This document shows positions 42,724 to 50,971 of a stretch of DNA of 64,000 nucleotides, in pieces. The notes under the pieces were generated by a model, which saw only the letters and a program-made list of their open reading frames with translations, did not search any database and was not told the DNA's origin. Position numbers and translations under genes: made by a program. Origin of the DNA: Streptomyces albireticuli (GTDB lineage: Bacteria > Actinomycetota > Actinomycetes > Streptomycetales > Streptomycetaceae). How positions within the stretch are numbered: position 1 is the first letter of the stretch; each line of letters starts with the position of its first letter. Location: the NCBI RefSeq assembly GCF_002192455.1, contig NZ_CP021744.1, forward strand, positions 4,741,001 to 4,805,000. The letters are read 5' to 3'.

Positions 42724-44100
42724 CTACCGCACGGAGAAGAAGTCCGAGGCGTCCCGGGCAGGCCGCTCCCGAGGCGGAGCGGCGGCGTGCCCCACGGCCA
42801 CGGCACCCATCGGGTCCCAGTTCTCCGGCAGCGACAGCACCGACCGGACCACGGGGCGGCAGAACATCGTCGAGGAGACCCAGGCCGACCCAAGCCGCTC
42901 ACCGGCCAGCGCCACGAGGAAGTTCTGCACGCCGGCGCCGGCGGCGACGACGAACATCTCCCGTTCGGAGGCGTTGCGCCGCGCGTCCGGGTAGGTGTGC
43001 GAGCCGTCCATCACCAGACAGGGCACGACCAGGTAGGGCGCCTCGCGCAGCACGTCGCCCCGCCGCACCCGCTTGGCGATGGATTCCTCGCTGAACCCGT
43101 CCCCCCGCAGGTCCGCGATCCACGCGTCCCGCATGGCGTCGAGCAGTTCCGTGCGCGAGGACTCGGACTCCAGCAGGACGAACCGCCACGGCGTGGTGTG
43201 GTGCGGCGCCGGAGCGGTGACGGCGGCGGCGACGGCGCGGCGCACGGCGCCGGGGTCGACGGGGGCGTCGGTGAACTCGCGGACGGTGCGCCGGAGCGTC
43301 ACGGCCTCGCGCACGGCCTCGGAGGTGCCGAGCCGGAACATGTCGTCGGCGGAGTTCCGTACGAGCGCACGGGCCCCGAGGTCGGCCTCACCGTCGAGGC
43401 TCTCACCCGGGGCCACGACATGAGGAAGCCCCCGGACAACGGCGACAGGAAGCCCGGAAGCCTTCCCCTTGACGAGGTCGCCGGCGGCGGCCAGCTCGTC
43501 GGCCGTGGCGACGACCGTCACGTTCAGGGGGTTGCCGTGCGAGTCCACGCCGCCGCGCAGGTCGTCCAGCACCCGCACACCGGCCGCGCCGATGGCGACG
43601 TCCGTGAGCCCGCTGCGCCAGGGGCGCCCGAAGGTGTCGGTGACGATGACGCCGACGTCGACGCCGAGGGCTTCCCGCAGCCCGGCGCGGAGGGCGCGGG
43701 CGGAGGCGTCGGGGTCCTCGGGGAGGAGCAGTATCGTGCCGGCCGCGGTGTTGGAGGCGTCGACGCCGGCGGCGGCCATGACGAGCCCGAGCCGGTTCTC
43801 GACGATGCGGAGTTCGCCGCGCCGCGCCACGACCCGTACGGCCTCGGCGTCTATGGCGGCCTGCCGGTCGGCTGCCTCGACGACGCGGCCCTCGGCCTTG
43901 CTGACGATCTTCGAGGTGACGAGCAGGACGTCACCGTCGGCGAGGCCGGGGAACTCGTCGGCGGTAGCGGCGGCGGAGATGAGCTTGACGAGGTCGTCGC
44001 CGGGCCGCACCTCGGGGATGCCGGGCAGGGCCCAGACCCGGAAACCGGGGGGCGGCGGGACAGGGGCCCGGGCCGGGTCCGGGGACGGGAGGGAGGTCAC
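42724..44100 (-). CDS. fbiB: F420-0:gamma-glutamyl ligase with nitroreductase domain
   Basis: A 458-residue two-domain protein. The N-terminal CofE domain (about residues 18-245) has WALPGIPEVRPGDDL, DVLLVTSKIVSKAEGR, VDVGVIVTDTFGRPWRSGLTDVAIG and SHGNPLNVTVVATADELAAAGDLVKGKASGLPVAVVRG, and adds glutamates to coenzyme F420-0. The C-terminal FMN-binding nitroreductase-like domain (from about residue 262, TLRRTVREFTDAPVDPG) reduces dehydro-F420 in actinobacterial FbiB by established work. Both domains look complete. GTG 44100 overlaps the fbiA stop by four bases. Confidence 0.95.
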   Translation of the reverse strand: MTSLPSPDPARAPVPPPPGFRVWALPGIPEVRPGDDLVKLISAAATADEFPGLADGDVLLVTSKIVSKAEGRVVEAADRQAAIDAEAVRVVARRGELRIVENRLGLVMAAAGVDASNTAAGTILLLPEDPDASARALRAGLREALGVDVGVIVTDTFGRPWRSGLTDVAIGAAGVRVLDDLRGGVDSHGNPLNVTVVATADELAAAGDLVKGKASGLPVAVVRGLPHVVAPGESLDGEADLGARALVRNSADDMFRLGTSEAVREAVTLRRTVREFTDAPVDPGAVRRAVAAAVTAPAPHHTTPWRFVLLESESSRTELLDAMRDAWIADLRGDGFSEESIAKRVRRGDVLREAPYLVVPCLVMDGSHTYPDARRNASEREMFVVAAGAGVQNFLVALAGERLGSAWVSSTMFCRPVVRSVLSLPENWDPMGAVAVGHAAAPPRERPARDASDFFSVR

Positions 44101-45065
44101 GCGCGCACCTCCGCGGCGAGGGCGAGCGCCTCGGCGGCCATCCGCGCCGTGGCCTCGACGTCGGTCATCATGAGCGGCACGGCGCGGCAGCGGATGCCGG
44201 CGGCCTCGACGTCGGGTACGGCGCCGGCGTCCACGGTGTCGACGAGCCAGCCGTCGATCAGGCCGGAGCCGTAGTGGCGGGCGACGGCGGCGGCGGTGGA
44301 CTCGACGCCGACGGCGGCGAGGACCTTGTCGGCCATGCCGCGCACGGGGGCGTCCCCGACGATCGGGGAGAGGCCCACGACGGGCGCGGCGGAGGCGGCG
44401 ACGGCCTCGCGGACGCCGGGCACGGAGAGGATGGTGCCGACGCTGACGACGGGGTTGGACGGCGGGAAGAGGATGACGTCGGCCTCGGCGAGGGCCTCCA
44501 GGACGCCGGGCGCGGGCTTGGCCTCGTCGGCGCCGACCGGGACGATCGCGTGCGCGGGCACCTCGGCCCGCAGCCGGACCCAGTACTCCTGGAAGTGGAT
44601 CGCCTTGCGGCCGCCGGCGGCCTCCGGGTCGTCGGTCATGACATGGGTCTCGACGCGGTCGTCGCTCATGGGGATGAGCCGCACGCCGGGCCGCCACCGC
44701 TCGCAGAGCGCCTCGGTGACGGCGCTGAGCGGATATCCGGCGGCGAGCATCTGCGTACGGACGATGTGCGTGGCGAAGTCGCGGTCACCGAGGCCGAACC
44801 AGGCGGGCCCCACGCCGTAGGCCGCCAGTTCCTCCTTCACCGCGAAGGTCTCACCGGCCCGGCCCCACCCCTGCTCCTCGTGGATGCCCCCGCCGAGGGT
44901 GTACATCACGGTGTCGAGGTCGGGACAGACCTTGAGCCCGAAGAGGTGGATGTCGTCACCGGTGTTGCCGATGACGGTGATGTCCGCGTCGGGGGCTGCT
45001 GACTTGAGGCCACGAAGGAAGCGGGCGCCCCCGATCCCGCCGGCCAGAACCACAATGCGCTGCAT
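44097..45065 (-). CDS. fbiA: 2-phospho-L-lactate (phosphoenolpyruvate) transferase
   Basis: A 322-residue CofD/FbiA enzyme that joins the lactyl or enolpyruvyl phosphodiester group to the deazaflavin FO in F420 synthesis. Motifs: IVVLAGGIGGARFLRGLK (nucleotide-binding start), VIGNTGDDIHLFGLKVCPDLDTVMYTLGG, GLGDRDFATHIVRT, FPPSNPVVSVGTILSVPGVREA and SPIVGDAPVRGMADKVL. Length matches the family. It lies 65 bp after the cysteine dioxygenase gene on the same strand and is translationally coupled to fbiB. FO synthase (fbiC) and fbiD are not in the window. Confidence 0.95.
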   Translation of the reverse strand: MQRIVVLAGGIGGARFLRGLKSAAPDADITVIGNTGDDIHLFGLKVCPDLDTVMYTLGGGIHEEQGWGRAGETFAVKEELAAYGVGPAWFGLGDRDFATHIVRTQMLAAGYPLSAVTEALCERWRPGVRLIPMSDDRVETHVMTDDPEAAGGRKAIHFQEYWVRLRAEVPAHAIVPVGADEAKPAPGVLEALAEADVILFPPSNPVVSVGTILSVPGVREAVAASAAPVVGLSPIVGDAPVRGMADKVLAAVGVESTAAAVARHYGSGLIDGWLVDTVDAGAVPDVEAAGIRCRAVPLMMTDVEATARMAAEALALAAEVRA

Positions 45066-45130
45066 GAAGGGCAGTCTGTCAGGCCGGGGGTCCGGGCTTG
45101 AGGGGTGGTGGCCGGGCGGCCGGCGGAGCG

Positions 45131-45667
45131 TCAGCCGCGCAGGACGTCCTGGAGGGCGGGCCGCGGCGCGGAGGCGTCCCTGCTCAGGTGCCGGACTCCG
45201 TGCATGGGCATCTCCGTGAGCCCGGGGGAGTAGATGTGGAGGCTGACGGCCGGGGCGAGGGAGTCGTTGACGACCTCGTGGGCGTAGCCGGGCGCGAAGA
45301 CCCGCTGCGCTCCGGCGCGCAGCCGGCGGCGGGCGCCGCCGTGCGGCCCCGTGCCCCCGGTGATCTCGGTGAGTTCACCCTGGAGGACGGTCAGCACGCC
45401 GGAGGACGGGCCGTGGTCGTGCGGGCCGCTGCCCTGGCCGGGGACCCAGCTCAGCAGCCAGGCCTCGTAGCCGGGGCCGGTGCGCAGGCGGTGGTACCAG
45501 CGGCTGGTGGCGTCGTACTGGACGAGGTGGGCCCAGGAGGCCCGGTCGGCGGCGACGGAGCGGGCCAGCCCGGCGAACTCGGCGACGGTGCTGGGGTGGG
45601 CGGGCACCGGCGGCATCAGGTGCGGGACGGCGAGCGGGTCGCCGGCGATCTGGACATCGCTGTTCAT
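45131..45667 (-). CDS. Cysteine dioxygenase-type cupin
   Basis: A 178-residue cupin of the cysteine dioxygenase family, non-haem iron enzymes that oxidise L-cysteine (or another thiol) to the sulfinate. The iron-binding HxH is in GSGPHDHGPSSGVLTVLQGELTE (about residues 82-104), and the third histidine is in YAHEVVNDSLAPAVSLHIYSPGL; the SLHIYSP segment is diagnostic. The start at ATG 45667 follows CGAGGAA. A cysteine-rich leader peptide lies 137 bp upstream on the same strand, which supports cysteine as substrate and effector. fbiA follows in the same direction. Confidence 0.9.
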   Translation of the reverse strand: MNSDVQIAGDPLAVPHLMPPVPAHPSTVAEFAGLARSVAADRASWAHLVQYDATSRWYHRLRTGPGYEAWLLSWVPGQGSGPHDHGPSSGVLTVLQGELTEITGGTGPHGGARRRLRAGAQRVFAPGYAHEVVNDSLAPAVSLHIYSPGLTEMPMHGVRHLSRDASAPRPALQDVLRG

Positions 45668-45804
45668 GTGCGGGATTCCTCGGCGGAAGTGCTGGGGCGG
45701 CGCGGAGCAGGCGGAACGGGTGACGCGTGGCCGCGTACGGGCGTGCGGGAGCGCGAGCCCTCGGCGGGCGGTGAGGTGCGAAGGTCAGCTGGAGCGCGTG
45801 GGCA

Positions 45805-45891
45805 TCAACAGCTGGAACAGCGACAGCGTGCCTGCACAGCGCAGCGGGACCCGTAGGCGCGGGTCAGGCTGAGTGCGGCGATAGCTGGCAT
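45805..45891 (-). CDS. Cysteine-rich leader peptide upstream of cysteine dioxygenase
   Basis: A 28-codon reading frame, ATG 45891 to TGA 45805. It ends CAVQARCRCSSC, with four Cys codons in the last twelve (TGC, then TGT three times), the final one just before the stop. A TTGACA -35 (minus strand, 45922-45927) and a -10-like CACCTT (45898-45903) place transcription at or beside the ATG, so it is probably leaderless. This matches the design of mycobacterial polycysteine short frames reported as cysteine-responsive attenuators. Ribosome stalling at the Cys codons could change folding of the 137-nt spacer before the dioxygenase. Existence of the peptide is inferred from pattern only, but chance is unlikely given the target gene. 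Confidence 0.72.
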   Translation of the reverse strand: MPAIAALSLTRAYGSRCAVQARCRCSSC

Positions 45892-45897
45892 GGAAAC

Positions 45898-45927
45898 AAG
45901 GTGGCGGGCGCGACCGCGCTCTGTCAA
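45898..45927 (-). promoter_or_regulatory. Promoter of the leader peptide and cysteine dioxygenase
   Basis: On the minus strand, TTGACA (45922-45927) is a perfect -35 and CACCTT (45898-45903) a weak -10 at 18-bp spacing, six bases before ATG 45891. Confidence 0.55.
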
Positions 45928-46214
45928 CCGCGTGTCCGTTTTGGGGCTAATCTTTCACCTCATCCGGTTACTGTGGGTGCCGAAAGGTTTGCGTATGTGT
46001 GGGTACGGACAGGTGGCGCACCAGTCGGGACCGTAAACATCGTTCGGCCGGACGGTGCAACGGGATTGCCGCACGTGGCGTCCTCACCTCATAGAGAGGT
46101 GACGGGGCGGTCGTGGCGAGCAGATGTATGTGTCCGGACTTGTATTGTTTTGGGCACTTTCTGCTTGGCTTTGGTTCCGCAGAGTGAATAAGGGGCCCAA
46201 TAGCAGATCTCGGC

Positions 46215-46244
46215 TTGACTGGCCCGGATCGGCACACTTGTAAT
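46215..46244 (+). promoter_or_regulatory. Candidate whiB promoter
   Basis: TTGACT (46215-46220), 18-bp spacer, TGTAAT (46239-46244): close to the housekeeping consensus. Transcription from about 46251 gives a 66-nt leader. Confidence 0.6.
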
Positions 46245-46316
46245 TTCACCCGTGTCGTTCTGCCGCTTTGATGAAGGCAGCATCACGGGGACGCAAATGA
46301 CAGACGAGGGGCGCAC

Positions 46317-46580
46317 ATGACCGAGCTGTTTCAGCAACTGCTGGTCGAGGAGGCGGACGAGGAGCTCGGCTGGCAGGAGCGCGCACTGTGCGCTCAGACC
46401 GATCCCGAGTCCTTCTTCCCCGAAAAAGGTGGATCCACCCGCGAGGCCAAGAAGGTCTGCCTCGCCTGCGAGGTCCGCTCGGAGTGCCTTGAATATGCCC
46501 TTGCCAATGACGAACGCTTCGGCATCTGGGGCGGCTTGTCCGAGCGTGAACGCCGCCGCCTCAAGAAAGCCGCGGTCTGA
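46317..46580 (+). CDS. whiB: WhiB sporulation regulator
   Basis: An 87-residue Wbl iron-sulfur protein. The four cluster cysteines are C25 (ERALCAQ), C48 and C51 (KKVCLAC) and C57 (SECLEY). The GIWGG turn (FGIWGGLSERERRRLKKAAV) precedes the basic C-terminus. The sequence is nearly that of S. coelicolor WhiB as I remember it. WhiB works with WhiA to start sporulation septation in aerial hyphae, binding the housekeeping sigma factor and DNA. GAGGGG precedes ATG 46317. Confidence 0.96.
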   Translation: MTELFQQLLVEEADEELGWQERALCAQTDPESFFPEKGGSTREAKKVCLACEVRSECLEYALANDERFGIWGGLSERERRRLKKAAV

Positions 46581-46704
46581 CCACCCGGATCGGGCGGCCG
46601 GATCCCGCGTGGATCCGACCCGGATCGGACTCGGACTCCGATAGGTCATACAGATCCTATGGATCTGATGAACGGTCTTATGGAAGACCCGCGGGAAACC
46701 GGAG

Positions 46705-46908
46705 ACCGGTCCGGCCCGCATACCCGCACCGGCTTCCCCGCCGGAGCGCGCAAACCGCCGGGGTCCCGCACCGGGAACCCCCACCGGTTCTGCGCCCGGC
46801 ATCCCGACCGGTACTTCAATCGGTTCTCCCGACCGGCACTCCGACCGGTTCCGGAACCGGTTCCATGACCGGTTCCATGACCGGTTCCGCGGCCGGTTCG
46901 CGACCGGT
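46705..46908. repeat. 12-bp-period array of ACCGGT-like units
   Basis: Within the 521-base gap after whiB, units resembling ACCGGTTCCNNN start at about 46705, 46728, 46740, 46757, 46770, 46783, 46795, 46807, 46819, 46832, 46844, 46856, 46868, 46880, 46892 and 46903. Most steps are 12 or 13 bp. The most regular part, 46844-46890, reads ACCGGTTCC with exact 12-bp spacing. The core is self-complementary. Confidence 0.75.
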
Positions 46909-47101
46909 AACAGCCTTCCCCTGACGAACGGTCCGTCTCCCGGGCGCCGCCCGAGCGAGGCGGACCGCTGTGTGCGCAGCCACTAGTGTGGTGGCCCGTC
47001 CGCGACGCACCGCCGCCCCGCGGGGGCGCACCGTCCGCAGTCCAGCACAGCAGTCTTCCGGGGGGCGACCTCCGGACCCCGGCCGGAGGGCCCGTACCCC
47101 G

Positions 47102-50100
47102 ATGTCCGAGCACAGCACCACGGCGGCCCACCACCCGGCCGGCACCGCTCCGTTCGCCCCCACCCCCCTGCCCGGGTACGACTCCGCCGTGCCGCCGGCC
47201 TTCCCCCGGCACGTCGTCACCGCCGTGCTCGTCGCCCACGACGGCGCCCGCTGGCTGCCCGACGCGCTGGCCGGCCTGCTCGGCCAGGAACGCCCCGTGC
47301 AGGCCGCCGTCGGCGCCGACACCGCGAGCACCGACGACTCCGCCCGGCTGCTGGCCGAGGCGCTCGGCGACGACCGCGTCCTGCACCTCGCCCGCCGCAC
47401 CGGCTTCGGCGCGGCCGTCGACGAGGCCGTCCGCTCCGTCCCCGCGCCGGACCCGGAGACACTGCCGTACCTCAAGCGCTCCAGCGGCTGGGACCCCGTC
47501 AGCCGCACCTGGCGCGAGGACCCCGACGACCCGCACGGCTACGACGCCGGCGGCCGCGGCGGCCGGACCGGCCAGGGCCTCGGCGAGCTCGAACCCGTCC
47601 AGTGGCTGTGGCTCCTGCACGACGACTGCGCCCCCGAGCCCGGCGCCCTCCACGAACTGCTGCGGGCCGCCGACGCGGAGCCCGAAGCCGCCGTCATCGG
47701 CCCCAAGCTCCGCAGCTGGTACGACCGCAGGCAGCTGCTGGAGGTGGGCGTCTCCATCGCCCGCAGCGGCCGCCGCTGGACCGGCCTGGAGCGCCGCGAG
47801 CAGGACCAGGGTCAGCACGACCAGGTGCGCTCCGTGCTCTCCGTGTCCACCGCCGGCATGCTGATCCGCCGCGATGTCTACGAGCGGCTCGGCGGCTTCG
47901 ACAGCCGGCTGCCCCTCATGCGCGACGACGTCGACCTGTGCTGGCGCGCCCACGCCGCCGGCCACCGGGTCCTCATCGCGCCCGACGCCGTCGCCCGGCA
48001 CGCCGAGGCCGCCGCCCGCGAGCGCCGCCCCGTCGACTGCGCGGGCCGCACCGCGGTCAACCCGCACCGCGTCGACAAGGCCGGTGCCGTCCACACCCTG
48101 CTCGCCAACACCCACGGCAAGCTCCTGCCGTACGTGCTGGTCCGGCTGGTCCTCGGCACCCTGCTGAGGGCACTCGGATACCTCCTCGGCAAGGCGCCCG
48201 GACAGGCCCTGGACGAGCTCACCGGCCTCTTCGGCACCCTGCTGCGCCCCGGCAGACTCAGCGCCGCCCGGAAGAGACGCGGCCGCCCGGCCGTGGCCCC
48301 GAGCGAGCTGCGGCCGCTCTTCCCGCCTCCCGGCGCCACCGTCCGGGCCACCGTCGAAGGACTCGCGAGCGGTCTCGGAGGCCGTCCGGACACCGAGTCC
48401 TCCTCCGCCGGGCGGCACGGCGCCGTCGAGTCCGGGCCCGGCGGCGAGGACGCCGACTTCCTGGAGATCGAGCAGTTCGCCCGGCTCAAGCGGATCGCCC
48501 GCAAGCCCGGCCCCGTCCTCTTCGCCGTCCTCCTGCTCGTCTCGCTCGTCGCCTGCCGCGGGCTCCTCGGCGGCGGCTCGCTGTCCGGCGGCGCCCTGCT
48601 GCCCGCCCCCGACGGCGTCTCCGGCCTCTGGTCCCGCTACGCCGACGCCTGGCACCCCGTGGGCACCGGCACGACCGGGGCGGCGCCGCCCTATCTCGCG
48701 GTCCTCGCCGGGCTGTCGGCGCTCTTCCTCGGCTCCACCGGCTTCACCCTCACCCTGCTGCTCGTCTGCTCGGTGCCCCTGGCCGGGCTCACCGCCTACT
48801 TCTCTTCCCGCACGCTGGTCTCCTCACGCCTCCTGCGGGCCTGGGCGAGCGTCGCCTACGCCTTCCTGCCCGCCGCCACCGGCGCCCTCGCCACCGGCAG
48901 GCTGGGCACCGCGGTCCTGGCGGTCCTGCTGCCGCCGATGGCGCGCACGGCCGTCGCGAGCGCCGGGCTGCGGACGCCGGGCGCCCGCCCCACCTGGCGC
49001 GCGACCTGGGCGTACGCCCTCCTGCTCACCGTCACCACCGCCTTCACGCCCGTCGTCTGGCCGCTCGCCGTCGTCCTGGGCCTCGGCGCGCTCGCCTGGT
49101 CCCTCACGCGCGGCGGAGGCCGCCCGGCTGTCCACGGCACCCGTTTCCTGACCGCCGCCGCGACCCCGCTCGCCGTCCTCGCCCCCTGGTCGTTCGGGCT
49201 GCTCGCGCACCCCGGGCGCTTCCTCACCGAGGCGGGCATCGACCTGGAGCCGGGCGCGTCCGCGCCCTGGCAGCTGCTCACCGGCGATCCGGGCGGCCCG
49301 AAGACCTTCGGCGGTCTCCTGCTCGTCGGCGTGGTGCTGGCCGCGCTGGCGGCCCTGCTCCGCGCCGACCGCAGGCGGGCGGTCCTCACCGCCTGGGCCG
49401 CGGCCCTCGCCGCCCTCCTGTGCGCGGTGCTCACCACGGCCGCCTCCGGCTGGGCCGGGCCCGCCACCCTCGCCTACTGCCTGGCCCTCATCGCCGCGTC
49501 CGTCGTCGGCGCCGAGGGCGCGCGCGAGCGCGTCGCCGCCCTCAGCTTCGGCTGGCGGCAGCCCGTCGCGGCCCTCGTCGCCGTCGCCGCGGTCGCCGCG
49601 CCGCCGGCCGCCGCCGTCGCCTGGGCGGTGGGCGGCGCGGACGGGCCGCTGGCGCGCCGGCCCGCCGCGCAGGTGCCCGCGTTCGTCGCGGAGGAGGCGG
49701 CCACCCGCGACCAGGCCCGCACCCTGGTGCTCGGCGGCGAGGCCGGGCACGTCACCTACGCGCTCGTCCGGGGTTCCGGCGCCCTGCTCGGAGACGCCGA
49801 GCTCGCCGCCTCCGCCGGGCCCGACAAGAAGCTCGACGCCGCCGTCGCCGGGCTCGTCGCGGGCTCCGGCGCCGACCAGGCGGGCGTCCTCGCCGACTAC
49901 GCCGTCGGCTATGTGATCGTCCGCGACAGCGCCCCCAAGAGCATGGGCCGCGTCCTGGACACCACCACCGGCCTCACCCGGCTCAGCCGCCAGGACAGCA
50001 GCTCGCTGTGGCGGGTCGACCGGGAGGTCGCCCGCGTCACCGTCGTCGGCGGCCAGGGCGGCGCCCGCCCGGTGCCCGTGGCGGCCGGGCCCGTGGAGGC

Positions 50101-50971
50101 GCACGGCACGCTCGCCGCCGGCGGCGACGGCCGGGTGCTGCGGGTCGCCGACAAGGCCGACCCCGGCTGGCAGGCCACCCTGAACGGCAGGGCGCTCAAG
50201 CCCACGACCGTCGACGGCTGGGCCCAGGGCTTCACGCTCCCGGCCGAGGGCGGCCGGATCGCCCTGACCTACCGGACCCCGCTGCCGCACACGGCCTGGG
50301 CGTGGACACAGGGGCTGCTCGCGCTGGTCCTGGTGGTCCTCGCCCTGCCGGGCCGCCGCCGCGAGGTCGACGACGACCTCCCGGAGGCCGCGGCCGCCGG
50401 GGCCCCGGCGGCCTCCGCCGCGCCCGCGCCGGAGACCGTGGCGCCCGTGCCGGCGCAGCCCGTCTCCGGCGAGGGCCGCCGCGCCCGCAGGCTCCGCGCC
50501 GCGGCCGGGGCCACGGGCGGCGCGGCCGCACCGGCGGCACCCGAGCCGCCCGTGGCGGTGGAACCGATGGCCGATCCTTACGCCCAGCAGTCCGCCGACC
50601 CGTACGAGGCCGTGCCGCACCAGCAGCCTTACGGGCAGCAGCAGGCCGGCGACGGCTGGGGGACCGGCCAGGCCGACCACTCCGGCCACCAGGGCCAATA
50701 CGCCGCCCAGGGCTACCAGGAGGGTCCGTACGAGGGCGCCCACGGCAACGCCTACGGGAGCGGTTACGGCGGCCAGTACGACGGCAACGGCTATCCGCAG
50801 GCGGGCCAGGAGGCGGCCGGGTACCCGCAGCCGGACCCGTACCAGGGCGGGCAGCAGGCGGATCCGTACGCGGCCGGTTCCTACGACCCGTACAGCTACG
50901 GCGGACAGCCCTACGACACCACGTACGGCGGCGGCACCCGGCCCCACCGCGACGGGAGCGAACAGCAGTGA
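47102..50971 (+). CDS. Giant family 2 glycosyltransferase fused to a polytopic membrane region
   Basis: A 1289-residue protein. Residues about 30-370 form a GT2 domain: HVVTAVLVAHDGARWLPDALAGLLGQ, WLWLLHDDCAPEPGALHEL (DDxD-like metal motif), GPKLRSW, STAGMLIRRDVYERLGGFD and MRDDVDLCWRAHAAGH. From about residue 465 there are some ten to twelve transmembrane segments, then an extracellular soluble domain and one further helix. The last 190 residues are Pro/Gln/Tyr-rich with repeated DPY units. ATG 47102 has GGAGGG upstream. It probably works in assembling a cell-envelope glycan. Its stop overlaps the GTG of the DUF5719 gene. Substrate unknown. Confidence 0.85.
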   Translation: MSEHSTTAAHHPAGTAPFAPTPLPGYDSAVPPAFPRHVVTAVLVAHDGARWLPDALAGLLGQERPVQAAVGADTASTDDSARLLAEALGDDRVLHLARRTGFGAAVDEAVRSVPAPDPETLPYLKRSSGWDPVSRTWREDPDDPHGYDAGGRGGRTGQGLGELEPVQWLWLLHDDCAPEPGALHELLRAADAEPEAAVIGPKLRSWYDRRQLLEVGVSIARSGRRWTGLERREQDQGQHDQVRSVLSVSTAGMLIRRDVYERLGGFDSRLPLMRDDVDLCWRAHAAGHRVLIAPDAVARHAEAAARERRPVDCAGRTAVNPHRVDKAGAVHTLLANTHGKLLPYVLVRLVLGTLLRALGYLLGKAPGQALDELTGLFGTLLRPGRLSAARKRRGRPAVAPSELRPLFPPPGATVRATVEGLASGLGGRPDTESSSAGRHGAVESGPGGEDADFLEIEQFARLKRIARKPGPVLFAVLLLVSLVACRGLLGGGSLSGGALLPAPDGVSGLWSRYADAWHPVGTGTTGAAPPYLAVLAGLSALFLGSTGFTLTLLLVCSVPLAGLTAYFSSRTLVSSRLLRAWASVAYAFLPAATGALATGRLGTAVLAVLLPPMARTAVASAGLRTPGARPTWRATWAYALLLTVTTAFTPVVWPLAVVLGLGALAWSLTRGGGRPAVHGTRFLTAAATPLAVLAPWSFGLLAHPGRFLTEAGIDLEPGASAPWQLLTGDPGGPKTFGGLLLVGVVLAALAALLRADRRRAVLTAWAAALAALLCAVLTTAASGWAGPATLAYCLALIAASVVGAEGARERVAALSFGWRQPVAALVAVAAVAAPPAAAVAWAVGGADGPLARRPAAQVPAFVAEEAATRDQARTLVLGGEAGHVTYALVRGSGALLGDAELAASAGPDKKLDAAVAGLVAGSGADQAGVLADYAVGYVIVRDSAPKSMGRVLDTTTGLTRLSRQDSSSLWRVDREVARVTVVGGQGGARPVPVAAGPVEAHGTLAAGGDGRVLRVADKADPGWQATLNGRALKPTTVDGWAQGFTLPAEGGRIALTYRTPLPHTAWAWTQGLLALVLVVLALPGRRREVDDDLPEAAAAGAPAASAAPAPETVAPVPAQPVSGEGRRARRLRAAAGATGGAAAPAAPEPPVAVEPMADPYAQQSADPYEAVPHQQPYGQQQAGDGWGTGQADHSGHQGQYAAQGYQEGPYEGAHGNAYGSGYGGQYDGNGYPQAGQEAAGYPQPDPYQGGQQADPYAAGSYDPYSYGGQPYDTTYGGGTRPHRDGSEQQ

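Larger units (their letters stand above)
45892..46316. other. Divergent regulatory region between the leader peptide and whiB
   Basis: 425 bases with lower GC than the rest of the window. Besides the two promoters listed separately it holds an inverted repeat TCACCTC-ATAGA-GAGGTGA (46084-46102). GTGTC words (GACAC on the other strand, the core reported for WhiA sites) occur near 45942, 46131 and 46253. No gene is supported. Confidence 0.4.

Noticed and set aside
45901..46191. A 96-codon plus-strand frame before whiB
   Set aside because: Composition is non-coding, it lies over the promoter region of the leader peptide, has no ribosome site and no recognisable similarity.
46659..46868. A 69-codon plus-strand frame inside the ACCGGT array
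   Set aside because: Its codons follow the 12-bp repeat rather than protein-like usage.
46705..46908. CRISPR array
   Set aside because: Units are about 12 bp with no unique spacers and no cas genes are in the window.
47602..50967. Over 1100 open codons in another plus-strand frame over the glycosyltransferase
   Set aside because: The product is Arg/Pro-rich with no domain, and the overlapping frame encodes a clear GT2 and membrane helices. Only the part from 50968 on, the DUF5719 gene, is real.
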